The notes beneath the pieces were generated by a model. It was not told the DNA's origin. It ran no database searches and saw only the letters and a list, made by a program, of their open reading frames with translations. Made by a program: the position numbers and the translations under genes. This document shows, in pieces, positions 1 to 5,870 of a stretch of 6,419 nucleotides of DNA (its first letter is position 1; each line of letters begins with the position of its first letter). The DNA comes from an uncultured Ruminococcus sp. (lineage in GTDB: Bacteria; Bacillota_A; Clostridia; Oscillospirales; Ruminococcaceae). Where the stretch lies: NCBI GenBank assembly GCA_946629405.1, contig CAMOXW010000226.1, positions 1-6,419 on the forward strand, written 5' to 3'.

Positions 1-252
1 AATGTCGATCAGGAACAGATACCGTTTGCTCAGTATCTGAGCGATCAGATGTCGCTGTCAGTCGGCGGGAAGCTCTCGCTTCCCATAAAGTTTGAGCCGA
101 AGGGACAGTCTCCGGAGCTCAATACATGGTTCGTATGCTACCGCAGCAATGACAGCTCCCAGATCGAGGTCTGGGTAGGGAACAAGTCCTCCGGCGACTA
201 TGGCGGTTCCGGCTCGCCTATATACCGCGTTTACCCGGAGCCTACCTATTAA
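1..252 (+). CDS. C-terminal part of an unrecognised protein (5' end outside the window)
   Basis: The frame is open from the first base and runs 83 codons to a TAA at 250-252, so the start lies outside the window. The first in-frame ATG (49-51) has no convincing Shine-Dalgarno sequence and is probably internal. The visible part is polar and rich in Gly, Ser, Tyr and Pro, with no membrane segment; alternating hydrophobic stretches (for example SLPIKFEP and SQIEVWVGN) suggest beta strands, and the tail ends YRVYPEPTY. I do not recognise the family. An extracytoplasmic or beta-rich domain is possible, but this is only an impression from composition. A strong intrinsic terminator follows 12 bases after the stop, so this is the last gene of its transcription unit. 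Confidence 0.6.
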   Translation, partial: NVDQEQIPFAQYLSDQMSLSVGGKLSLPIKFEPKGQSPELNTWFVCYRSNDSSQIEVWVGNKSSGDYGGSGSPIYRVYPEPTY

Positions 253-264
253 CGCAAATATTCA

Positions 265-297
265 GGGACGGCGAGAGAGCCGTCCCTTGTTCTTTTT
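265..297 (+). terminator. Intrinsic terminator of the leftmost gene
   Basis: An 8-bp perfect GC-rich stem (GGGACGGC at 265-272 with GCCGTCCC at 279-286) closes a 6-base loop GAGAGA and is followed by a T-rich run (287-297). It ends the plus-strand unit. It lies directly downstream of the convergent spoVAE stop at 301, but on the minus strand the sequence after the stem is only weakly T-rich, so termination in that direction is less certain. Confidence 0.88.
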
Positions 298-300
298 ATG

Positions 301-663
301 CTACTTTTTATCCTTTTGCGGGAATACGGCTGCGGCTGCAAGTCCGAATACAAGCGCGGCGGTTATACCCCCCGCGGCAGAGGTGAGGCCTCCGGTGAAT
401 ACTCCGAGTAATCCCTGCTCTGAAACTGCCCTGCGGACACCCTTCGCAAGAAGATGCCCGAACCCAGTTAGAGGTACGGTCGCGCCTGCACCGGCATAGT
501 CCGAAAGCGGCGCGTAAAGTCCGAGGGCTGAGAGTATTACTCCCGCGACAACGTACCCCGTCAGTATCCTCGCCGGCGTGAGGCGGGTGGTGTCTATGAG
601 TATCTGTCCAACGGCGCATATCGCTCCGCCGATCATGAATGCTCTTAGTATGTCCGTCAGCAT
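301..663 (-). CDS. spoVAE: Stage V sporulation protein AE (SpoVAE/SpoVAEb family)
   Basis: This is a 120-residue integral membrane protein, the usual length for the family. SpoVA proteins form the spore inner-membrane channel that moves Ca-dipicolinic acid into the developing forespore and out at germination. Family-type motifs visible are FMIGGAICAVGQILID (9-24), LTPARIL (28-34), GLYAPLSDYAGAGATVPLTGFG (48-69) and a C-terminal hydrophobic segment GGITAALVFGLAAAAVF (98-114) ending in a charged QKDKK tail. Hydrophobic segments lie at about 7-23, 33-52 and 90-114. The ATG at 661-663 has a GGAGG at 671-675 seven bases upstream. The gene starts 2 bases after the mazF-like stop, so the two are almost certainly one transcript. 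spoVAC and spoVAD, its usual neighbours, are not on either side. Family membership is clear; an active role in sporulation is inferred. Confidence 0.9.
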   Translation of the reverse strand: MLTDILRAFMIGGAICAVGQILIDTTRLTPARILTGYVVAGVILSALGLYAPLSDYAGAGATVPLTGFGHLLAKGVRRAVSEQGLLGVFTGGLTSAAGGITAALVFGLAAAAVFPQKDKK

Positions 664-665
664 TT

Positions 666-1013
666 TTATACCTCCAGTCCGAAGCTTATCGAGAGAGCAG
701 TGTTGACCTTGTTCATCGAGCGCAGGTCAAGCTCGCCCATTTTGTCCTTCAGGCGCTTCTTGTCGATCGTCCGTATCTGTTCAAGGAGCACGATGCTGTC
801 CTTTGCAAGCCCGCATTTTTCAGCCTGCACTTCGATATGCGTGGGAAGGCGGGATTTGTCGCGCTGACTGGTTATCGCAGCGGCAATTACAGTCGGACTG
901 TGCCGGTTGCCGACGTCGTTCTGGACGATAAGTACCGGTCTGACTCCGCCCTGCTCTGAGCCGACTACCGGGCTGAGGTCTGCATAGTATATCTCTCCGC
1001 GTTTTACTGACAT
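666..1013 (-). CDS. mazF: MazF/EndoA-type mRNA interferase toxin (PemK family)
   Basis: This 115-residue protein has the full MazF/PemK fold signature: [20 protein letters not shown] (4-23), [10 protein letters not shown] (24-33), AAAIT (44-48) and LPTHIEV (56-62), then a C-terminal [13 protein letters not shown] (76-88). It resembles Bacillus subtilis EndoA/NdoA throughout. Arg25 and Thr48, the EndoA catalytic residues, are both present at those same positions, so the protein should be an active ribonuclease that cleaves single-stranded mRNA at a short sequence. The ATG at 1011-1013 has a GGAGGAG at 1021-1027. A mazE-like antitoxin would normally lie just upstream, but that space (1014-1127) is the divergent promoter region and holds none. 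The next gene, spoVAE, begins 2 bases downstream. The family is certain; an orphan or separately regulated status is inferred from this window only. Confidence 0.95.
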   Translation of the reverse strand: MSVKRGEIYYADLSPVVGSEQGGVRPVLIVQNDVGNRHSPTVIAAAITSQRDKSRLPTHIEVQAEKCGLAKDSIVLLEQIRTIDKKRLKDKMGELDLRSMNKVNTALSISFGLEV

Positions 1014-1086
1014 AGCTTTTCTCCTCCGAAGTATTTGTTTTGCTGATAATAGTATTGCACGGTCATCGGAATTTATACGGCAGTAT

Positions 1087-1115
1087 ATTATATGCCGGAT
1101 GAGATTTTTTGTTTA
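1087..1115 (-). promoter_or_regulatory. Candidate sigma-A promoter for mazF-spoVAE
   Basis: On the minus strand a perfect TATAAT (-10, complement of 1087-1092) is preceded, after 17 bases, by TAAACA (-35, complement of 1110-1115; 4 of 6 matches to TTGACA). Transcription would begin near 1080 and give a leader of about 67 bases before the mazF ATG. The element sits in the 5' leader or promoter zone of the divergent DUF2520 gene, so the two units may interfere. The -35 is weak, hence moderate confidence. Confidence 0.4.
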
Positions 1116-1127
1116 AGAGGTGATATT

Positions 1128-1979
1128 TTGAAAACAGGTTTTATTGGCGCAGGAAAGGTAGGCTGCACGCTCGGGATGTTTTTCAGGAAGCAAGGTCTCG
1201 TTGAGGTAGTCGGTTATTCGAGCCGGAGCCTTTCATCTGCACAGGAGGCTGCGGAGCTGACGGACAGCAGGGCTTTTCATGACCCCGCTGAGCTCATCGG
1301 ACAGTGCGACTGCGTTTTCATTACAGCTCCGGACGGCGGGATACGCGGTATATATGAAGCGCTCCGGGGCGATATCCTGAGAGGGAAGATTCTCTGCCAC
1401 TGCAGCGGCGCTATGACCGCGGAGGAAGGCTTTCCGGGCATTTCACAGTACGGCGCGGAGGGGATTTCTGTCCACCCGCTTTTCCCGGTGAGCGACAAGC
1501 GCAGTTCCTATAAGGATATCGGAAGGGCAGTTTTCTGCCTTGAAGGAAGCAGCAGGGGGGTTGAGATATGGCTCGGACTTCTGAGGGAAATGTCAGTTTC
1601 CGCAAGGACTATCCCGGGCAGTGTCAAGAAGGAATACCATGCGGCGTGTGCTGTCATGAGTAATCTGGTGTGTGCGCTCGCGGCGGAGAGCATCGGACTT
1701 CTCGGGAGGTGCGGCTTTTCTGATGATGAAGCCCGCGCTGCGATAAGACCCCTTGCGGAGAGCAATCTGCAAAGCATTCTTGCAAACGGTGCTGTCAGGG
1801 CGCTGACCGGTCCCGTGGAGCGCTGCGATACGTCAACTGTCCGCAAGCACCTCGCCTGCATCCCGGAGGGGACTGACAGGGAGCTTTACCGCTATGCTTC
1901 GTTGAAGCTCGTTGAGGTCGCACAGGATAAACACCCCGAAAAGGACTATTCAGCCATGAAGGAGCTGCTCGGCGGATAA
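1128..1979 (+). CDS. panG: Rossmann/DUF2520 oxidoreductase, candidate PanG-type ketopantoate reductase
   Basis: A 283-residue protein. The N-terminal Rossmann domain has a dinucleotide-binding loop GAGKVG (7-12). The middle holds HCSG (91-94) and SVHPLFP (114-120). The C-terminal DUF2520 helical part shows EYHAACAVMSNL (169-180) and LTGPVERCD (226-234) before a conserved-looking H241. The family belongs to the 6-phosphogluconate dehydrogenase-like superfamily. Homologous genes sit next to panBCD in some Firmicutes, and PanG of Francisella was described as an alternative ketopantoate reductase; from memory I place PanG in this family, and I have not checked it. Here the gene directly precedes panB-panC-panD, and no panE is present, so reduction of ketopantoate to pantoate with NAD(P)H is the best guess. 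I chose the TTG start because AGAGGTGAT at 1116-1124 is correctly spaced and the Rossmann beta strand begins at once. The upstream in-frame ATG (1092) overlaps a likely promoter and lacks a ribosome binding site. Confidence 0.8.
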   Translation: MKTGFIGAGKVGCTLGMFFRKQGLVEVVGYSSRSLSSAQEAAELTDSRAFHDPAELIGQCDCVFITAPDGGIRGIYEALRGDILRGKILCHCSGAMTAEEGFPGISQYGAEGISVHPLFPVSDKRSSYKDIGRAVFCLEGSSRGVEIWLGLLREMSVSARTIPGSVKKEYHAACAVMSNLVCALAAESIGLLGRCGFSDDEARAAIRPLAESNLQSILANGAVRALTGPVERCDTSTVRKHLACIPEGTDRELYRYASLKLVEVAQDKHPEKDYSAMKELLGG

Positions 1980-2002
1980 TTTGAGTGAATAACAAATAAG
2001 GC

Positions 2003-2044
2003 GGCCGACAACCACCAAAAAGTTGTATATCCGGTAATTTTTTT
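2003..2044 (+). terminator. Possible weak terminator after the DUF2520 gene
   Basis: ACAAC (2008-2012) can pair with GTTGT (2022-2026), and CCG (2005-2007) with CGG (2032-2034) across a 5-base bulge. A run of seven T follows at 2038-2044. The stem is short and interrupted, so some read-through into panB is likely; it may only attenuate. Confidence 0.25.
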
Positions 2045-2066
2045 GGGAAAATCCGGAAAAACGCCG

Positions 2067-2116
2067 TTTTGTTCACAGAATATTCACAATTTTATTGTAC
2101 AATATATTTGTATCTT
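2067..2116 (+). promoter_or_regulatory. AT-rich promoter/operator region of panBCD
   Basis: This stretch is the only strongly AT-rich part of the 180-base gap before panB. It holds -10-like hexamers TACAAT (2098-2103) and TATATT (2103-2108) and two -35-like TTCACA copies (2072-2077, 2083-2088). No pair has ideal 17-base spacing (the best combinations give 20 or 14), so I cannot assign one promoter exactly. A 12-base perfect palindrome TATTGTACAATA (2093-2104) overlaps the -10 candidates and could be an operator. A start near 2110 would leave a leader of about 50 bases, too short for a riboswitch. Confidence 0.4.
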
Positions 2117-2159
2117 ATCCGCCCGCGGAAAGGTAACACTATTTTAAGGAGTCAAAGCT

Positions 2160-3005
2160 ATGAAAAACACAGTTTCCACACTCTTGAAACAGAAACAGTC
2201 AGGCGACAAGATCACTATGCTCACCGCCTATGACTACACAACTGCTAAGATCATGGACGAATGCGGGGTAAACACCATTCTCATCGGCGATTCGCTCGGC
2301 ATGGTCATGCTCGGATATGAAAATACCCTCCCCGTTACTATGGAGGATATGATCCACCATACCGCGGCTGTCGCAAGGGGAGCCGAAAATGCCTTCATCG
2401 TTGCTGATATGCCCTTCATGTCCTATCAGGTCAGCGTTCAGGACGCTGTTATCAACGCCGGACGACTTGTCAAGGAGGGCAATGCCAACTGCGTTAAGCT
2501 CGAGGGCGGCGCAGAGGTCTGCGAGCAGATCAGGGCTATCGTGAACGCTTCTATCCCCGTCTGCGCTCACCTGGGACTTACTCCTCAGTCAGTCAACGCC
2601 TTCGGCGGCTTCAAGGTTCAGGGCAAGACCCTCGACAACGCTAAGAAGCTCATCGCCGATGCACTTAAAATACAGGAGGCAGGCGCCTGCATGGTGGTTC
2701 TCGAGGGAATTCCCGCTAAGCTTGCAAGTATCATAACCTCTAAGCTCACTATCCCCACTATCGGTATCGGCGCCGGAAGCGGCTGTGACGGTCAGGTGCT
2801 CGTATATCAGGATATGCTCGGACTTACCTCAGGTCACGTTGCAAAGTTCGTGAAGCGCTTCGCCGACGTCGGAAGCCTCATGAGACAGGGTATCACGGAT
2901 TATATAAACGAAACAAAATCAGGCGCGTTCCCCGCTGCGGAGCACACCTATGCAATTGATGACGAGGTCATCGAACAGATCATCAGGGAGGAAAATGCAG
3001 AATGA
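2160..3005 (+). CDS. panB: 3-methyl-2-oxobutanoate hydroxymethyltransferase (ketopantoate hydroxymethyltransferase)
   Basis: PanB transfers a hydroxymethyl group from 5,10-methylene-tetrahydrofolate to 2-oxoisovalerate to make ketopantoate, the first committed step of pantothenate synthesis, in the cytoplasm. At 281 residues it is slightly longer than E. coli PanB (264). Visible family motifs are [10 protein letters not shown] (17-26), [10 protein letters not shown] (40-49), [10 protein letters not shown] (81-90), VKLEGG (112-117), [10 protein letters not shown] (135-144), VVLEGIP (179-185) and IGIGAG, followed by a long conserved stretch [11 protein letters not shown]. By position, Asp44 and Asp83 are the expected Mg ligands, Glu115 a metal-cluster residue and Glu182 the catalytic residue. 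The ATG at 2160 has AAGGAG at 2146-2151, eight bases away. It is the first gene of a tight panB-panC-panD unit, and its TGA overlaps the panC ATG (ATGA, 3002-3005), which implies translational coupling. Confidence 0.98.
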   Translation: MKNTVSTLLKQKQSGDKITMLTAYDYTTAKIMDECGVNTILIGDSLGMVMLGYENTLPVTMEDMIHHTAAVARGAENAFIVADMPFMSYQVSVQDAVINAGRLVKEGNANCVKLEGGAEVCEQIRAIVNASIPVCAHLGLTPQSVNAFGGFKVQGKTLDNAKKLIADALKIQEAGACMVVLEGIPAKLASIITSKLTIPTIGIGAGSGCDGQVLVYQDMLGLTSGHVAKFVKRFADVGSLMRQGITDYINETKSGAFPAAEHTYAIDDEVIEQIIREENAE

Positions 3006-3850
3006 AGATCGTTAAGACTATTGATGAAGTACGCGCTCAGGTAAAGGAATGGAGAGCTCAGGGACTTACTGTGGGACTTGTTCCGACTATGGGCTATCTG
3101 CATGAGGGCCATGCAAGCCTCATCGAAGCCTCCCACCGCGACAACGACAGGACCGTCGTTTCGGATTTCGTCAATCCTATGCAGTTCGGCCCGACCGAGG
3201 ACCTCGAAAGCTATCCCCGCGACCTCGACCGCGATGCAAAGGTAGTTGAGGAGCACGGCGGCGACCTCATCTTCAACCCCGAACCGGAGGAAATGTACCA
3301 TGAGGGCTTCTCGACCTTCGTGGATATGACCGTGCTCACGCAGGAACTCTGCGGTCTGAGCCGTCCGGTGCATTTCAGGGGAGTTTGTACTGTCGTTTCA
3401 AAGCTTTTCAATATCGTCAAGCCCGACCGTGCTTACTTCGGCAAGAAGGACGCTCAGCAGCTCGCAGTCATCCGCCATATGGTCGATGACCTGAATATGG
3501 ACATCGAGATCATCGGCTGCCCTATCGTGAGAGAGGCTGACGGGCTTGCAAAAAGCTCAAGGAATACCTACCTCAATGCTGATGAGAGAAAGGCTGCGCT
3601 CGTTCTCTCACAGGCTGTCAACCTCGGCAAGGATATGGTCAGGCGCGGCATCAAGAGCGCGGAGGAGATCACCGGTGCTATGAAGTCCCATATCAGCTCA
3701 GAGCCGCTTGCAAGGATCGACTATGTTAAGCTCGTTGACTGTGCTACCATGCAGCAGATAGAAAAGCTCGACAGACCTGCGCTCTGCGCTATGGCGGTAT
3801 ATATCGGCAAGACAAGGCTGATAGATAATTTCTTCACCGAGGACGTGTAA
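3002..3850 (+). CDS. panC: Pantothenate synthetase (pantoate--beta-alanine ligase)
   Basis: PanC condenses pantoate with beta-alanine in an ATP-dependent reaction via pantoyl-adenylate, the last step of pantothenate synthesis. It has 282 residues, as expected (E. coli 283). It shows the nucleotidyltransferase signature [10 protein letters not shown] (28-37, with His34 and His37), [12 protein letters not shown] (56-67), YPRDLDRD (71-78), [13 protein letters not shown] (125-137), FGKKDAQQ (146-153) and [12 protein letters not shown] (177-188). One mild oddity is Asp55 in VSDFVNP, where the family usually has a hydrophobic residue (VSIFVNP). The start is fixed by GGAGG at 2987-2991, ten bases before the ATG, inside the panB 3' end. 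panD begins 12 bases after the stop. Confidence 0.98.
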   Translation: MKIVKTIDEVRAQVKEWRAQGLTVGLVPTMGYLHEGHASLIEASHRDNDRTVVSDFVNPMQFGPTEDLESYPRDLDRDAKVVEEHGGDLIFNPEPEEMYHEGFSTFVDMTVLTQELCGLSRPVHFRGVCTVVSKLFNIVKPDRAYFGKKDAQQLAVIRHMVDDLNMDIEIIGCPIVREADGLAKSSRNTYLNADERKAALVLSQAVNLGKDMVRRGIKSAEEITGAMKSHISSEPLARIDYVKLVDCATMQQIEKLDRPALCAMAVYIGKTRLIDNFFTEDV

Positions 3851-3862
3851 GGAGGCGACCCG

Positions 3863-4246
3863 ATGCAGCTTTCAATGCTCAAAAGCAAGATACACAGGGC
3901 TGTTGTCACTCAGGCTGAACTGAACTACGTCGGCAGCATCACCATTGACGAGGATCTCATGGAGGCCTCCGGACTTTTCGAGTACGAGCGTGTGCATATC
4001 GTCAACGTCAACAGCGGTACGCGCATAGAGACCTATGTCATTGCCGGAGAAAGAGGCAGCGGCGTTATCTGCCTGAACGGAGCAGCAGCACGTTCCGGTC
4101 AGAAGGGCGACCTCGTTATTATCATGTCCTACGCCGATATGACGCCGGATGAGACAAAAAAACATAAGCCGAAGGTCGTCTTCGTCAACAGCCAGAACGA
4201 GATAGTCAGAGTCGCTGAGTACGAAAAACACGGAGAATTGAAATAA
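3863..4246 (+). CDS. panD: Aspartate 1-decarboxylase, pyruvoyl-dependent proenzyme
   Basis: PanD decarboxylates L-aspartate to beta-alanine, the second substrate of PanC. It is made as an inactive proenzyme that cleaves itself between Gly24 and Ser25 to give a pyruvoyl group at the new N-terminus. That GS pair is present in context ([11 protein letters not shown], 19-29), together with Lys9 and His11 (LKSKIHRA), Arg54 and Tyr58 in the TRIETY segment, and LNGAAAR (70-76). The length of 127 residues matches the family (E. coli 126). The ATG at 3863 has a GGAGG at 3851-3855, directly after the panC stop, so the three genes are co-transcribed. As cleavage is intrinsic in most Firmicutes and Actinobacteria enzymes, no PanZ-type maturation factor is expected; this is inference. 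Confidence 0.98.
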   Translation: MQLSMLKSKIHRAVVTQAELNYVGSITIDEDLMEASGLFEYERVHIVNVNSGTRIETYVIAGERGSGVICLNGAAARSGQKGDLVIIMSYADMTPDETKKHKPKVVFVNSQNEIVRVAEYEKHGELK

Positions 4247-4249
4247 ACT

Positions 4250-4370
4250 AACCCCTGTGGCCACGCTCACGGGAGTTTGTACGGGACTTGCGCGGAAACA
4301 CTTTTTCAAAAAGCTCCGCTGCCAATAAAGCCTCATACGAGCTCCCGCCTGAGCATAATACACAGGGGTT
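4250..4370. terminator. Long structured inverted repeat between convergent panD and exoA (probable bidirectional terminator)
   Basis: The outer arms AACCCCTGTG (4250-4259) and CACAGGGGTT (4361-4370) pair perfectly over 10 bp. Inside a short internal loop, GCTCA (4265-4269) pairs with TGAGC (4350-4354). After a 2-base bulge, CGGGAGTTTGTA (4270-4281) pairs with TACGAGCTCCCG (4336-4347) over 12 positions with two G-T wobbles. The apex can form a further GCGGA/TCCGC stem (4292-4296, 4315-4319). T-rich sequence flanks both ends (TATTTTA at 4371-4377; TAGTTTATTT on the minus strand), which suits termination in both directions. It is much larger than a normal terminator, so a small mobile element or a structured RNA is an alternative. 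Its right arm supplies the first T of the exoA stop codon. Confidence 0.7.
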
Positions 4371-5119
4371 TATTTTACTATGAGCTGGACAGGACAGTGG
4401 TCGCTGCCGGTGATGTCGGTAAGTATCTGCGAATCCTCGACACGCTCCATGAAGCGGTCGGAGACTACGAAATAGTCGATACGCCAGCCTGCGTTGTTCT
4501 TGCGGGCATTGAAGCGGTATGACCACCATGAGTATACTCCTGCGGTATCGGGGTAGAGACTGCGGAAGGTATCAGTGAAGCCTGCCGCAAGAAGCTCGGT
4601 GAACTTGCTGCGTTCCTGGTCGGAGAAGCCGGCGTTCCCGACGTTGGACTTATAATTTTTGAGGTCGATCTCGTTGTGGGCGACGTTCAGGTCGCCGCAG
4701 TAGACAACGGGCTTGCTTTTGTCGAGCTCACAGAGGTAGCCGCGCATGGCATCCTCGAATTCCATGCGGTAATCAATGCGCTTCAGGCCGTCCTGAGCGT
4801 TCGGGACGTAGCAGCAGACGAAGTAGAAATCTTCGAATTCGCAGGTGATAACTCTGCCCTCGTCCATATGTCCGCCGTTTATCCCGTAGGTCACGGAGAG
4901 CGGCTCTGTGCGGGTAAAAACGGCAGTTCCGGAGTAGCCTTTTTTAAGGGCGCTGTGGTAGTAGGCGTGGTAGCCCTCGGGCTCGAAGTCAGCCTGACCG
5001 GGCTGCATTTTCGTTTCCTGCAAGCAGAAAATATCGGCGTTTGCGGCGGCGAAGAACTCCGAAAAGCCCTTTTGCAGACACGCGCGGAAGCCGTTGACGT
5101 TCCATGAGATGAATTTCAT
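4370..5119 (-). CDS. exoA: Exodeoxyribonuclease III / AP endonuclease (ExoA, Xth family)
   Basis: A 249-residue Mg-dependent nuclease of the exonuclease-endonuclease-phosphatase fold. It nicks DNA 5' of abasic sites and removes 3' blocking groups in base excision repair; the length fits Bacillus ExoA (252). Conserved residues are visible in order: SWNVNG (5-10, Asn7), LQETK (33-37, metal ligand Glu35), Tyr104 in CCYVPN, GDLNVAHNEID (142-152, Asp143 and Asn145), WWSYR (198-202), GWRIDYF (211-217) and SDHCPV (239-244, Asp240 and His241). The ATG at 5117-5119 has GGAGGG at 5125-5130. A longer reading back to 5185 is unlikely, since it would run through the consensus promoter. It is a single-gene unit, convergent with panD. 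Its TAA (4370-4372) overlaps the edge of the inverted repeat by one base. Confidence 0.97.
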   Translation of the reverse strand: MKFISWNVNGFRACLQKGFSEFFAAANADIFCLQETKMQPGQADFEPEGYHAYYHSALKKGYSGTAVFTRTEPLSVTYGINGGHMDEGRVITCEFEDFYFVCCYVPNAQDGLKRIDYRMEFEDAMRGYLCELDKSKPVVYCGDLNVAHNEIDLKNYKSNVGNAGFSDQERSKFTELLAAGFTDTFRSLYPDTAGVYSWWSYRFNARKNNAGWRIDYFVVSDRFMERVEDSQILTDITGSDHCPVQLIVK

Positions 5120-5146
5120 GCTATCCCTCCTTGATATGTTGGATAT

Positions 5147-5176
5147 ATTATAGCATAAGGGAAGTTTTTTTGTCAA
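5147..5176 (-). promoter_or_regulatory. Consensus sigma-A promoter of exoA
   Basis: On the minus strand TTGACA (-35, complement of 5171-5176) and TATAAT (-10, complement of 5147-5152) are both perfect and 18 bases apart. Transcription should begin near 5140, about 20 bases before the exoA start codon, leaving room only for the ribosome binding site. It implies strong, constitutive expression and excludes translation starts upstream of it. Confidence 0.85.
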
Positions 5177-5190
5177 CCGGGGCACTTATT

Positions 5191-5223
5191 AAAATCAAAG
5201 GCAGACTTTTATTTAGTCTGCCT
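5191..5223 (-). terminator. Intrinsic terminator of the restriction-modification unit
   Basis: A 9-bp perfect stem, AGGCAGACT (5199-5207) with AGTCTGCCT (5215-5223), closes a 7-base loop. On the minus strand it lies 8 bases past the methyltransferase stop and is followed by TTGATTTT, a T-rich tail. On the plus strand it is followed by ACTTTTTATT, so it could also stop any rightward read-through. Confidence 0.8.
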
Positions 5224-5231
5224 ACTTTTTA

Positions 5232-5870
5232 TTATTTTCCTGATGCAACGGTATGATTTGCATAAGTTTTCCAGTCAGGTTCATAGGTGTCATCAGCTTG
5301 ATTACCCCACATATCCCAAGACTTTCTGTCGCCGCGGGCAAATAATTCGAGCCTTGGGGCGGAAGAACACGCTTCAATTAAGTTGACAAACTCATCAGGT
5401 TTTCTGCTGTGTTCCCGTTTTATAGTTCTCAATAGGTTTACTTGTGATCGTCCCGGCTTTAGGGTTCTGTTTTTATCGCCTTTTATGCCGAACAACAGAA
5501 TTTCGGTTACATTACGGAAATAAAAGCCTACACCTCTACCGTCCGGCTGTCCGTCCTTGCGAACCTTTTCCCATATCAGGTTGGTTTTATACTCAAACCC
5601 CCAAGCTTTCATTACTTCAAGACCTTCGGGTAAAAGTGCATTTGGAACCCAAAGATAAAGGTGGCTCTTAGCATCTGCTACTTCTGAAACAGGCAGCGCC
5701 TTTATTTCGTCAAGTGTCATAGTGGAATATCTGTTAAGCCTTTTGTGTTCGGGAGCAACTTTACCTGTCCTGTTCTGGAACTGCCATGGTGGATCTGCAT
5801 ATATTGTTTTATACTTCTTTCCGCTGGTAAACGAAATAAAATCAGCAATTGTTTCGTCTAATGTATTCAT
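5232..5870 (-). CDS. MT-A70 family DNA N6-adenine methyltransferase (RM modification subunit)
   Basis: A 212-residue S-adenosylmethionine-dependent methyltransferase. It has the catalytic DPPW motif at 26-29 in the context KTIYADPPWQF, and the family's later landmarks: HLYLWVPNALLPEGLEVMKAWGFEY, RNVTEILLFGIKG, REHSRKPDEFVNLIEACS and RLELFARGDRKSWDMWGNQ. This bacterial branch, which includes M.MunI-like enzymes, methylates adenine in DNA. Directly upstream is a BglII/BstYI-like endonuclease gene, so it should protect that enzyme's target site. The ATG (5868-5870) shares one base with the endonuclease TAA (TAATG) and has GAGGG at 5880-5884. The frame stays open to 5972, but that longer start would lie inside the endonuclease gene and is unlikely. 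A sampled line (5401-5460) is about 42% G+C, lower than the pan genes. The family is certain; the recognition sequence is unknown. Confidence 0.92.
   Translation of the reverse strand: MNTLDETIADFISFTSGKKYKTIYADPPWQFQNRTGKVAPEHKRLNRYSTMTLDEIKALPVSEVADAKSHLYLWVPNALLPEGLEVMKAWGFEYKTNLIWEKVRKDGQPDGRGVGFYFRNVTEILLFGIKGDKNRTLKPGRSQVNLLRTIKREHSRKPDEFVNLIEACSSAPRLELFARGDRKSWDMWGNQADDTYEPDWKTYANHTVASGK

Noticed and set aside
1092..1127. N-terminal extension of the DUF2520 protein from the ATG at 1092
   Set aside because: It overlaps a probable promoter, has no ribosome binding site and places 12 unrelated residues before the Rossmann beta strand; the TTG at 1128 is better supported.
2104..2159. Riboswitch in the panB leader
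   Set aside because: The leader is only about 50 bases, shows no complex pairing and simply ends in a ribosome binding site.
4249..4372. Target-site duplication around the inverted repeat, as for a TA-targeting miniature element
   Set aside because: TA occurs at both flanks (4249-4250 and 4371-4372) but not in register with symmetric arm ends, so a duplication cannot be claimed.
4676..5107. 143-codon plus-strand ORF opposite exoA
   Set aside because: It is a shadow of the conserved exoA frame, with no ribosome binding site and no recognisable family.
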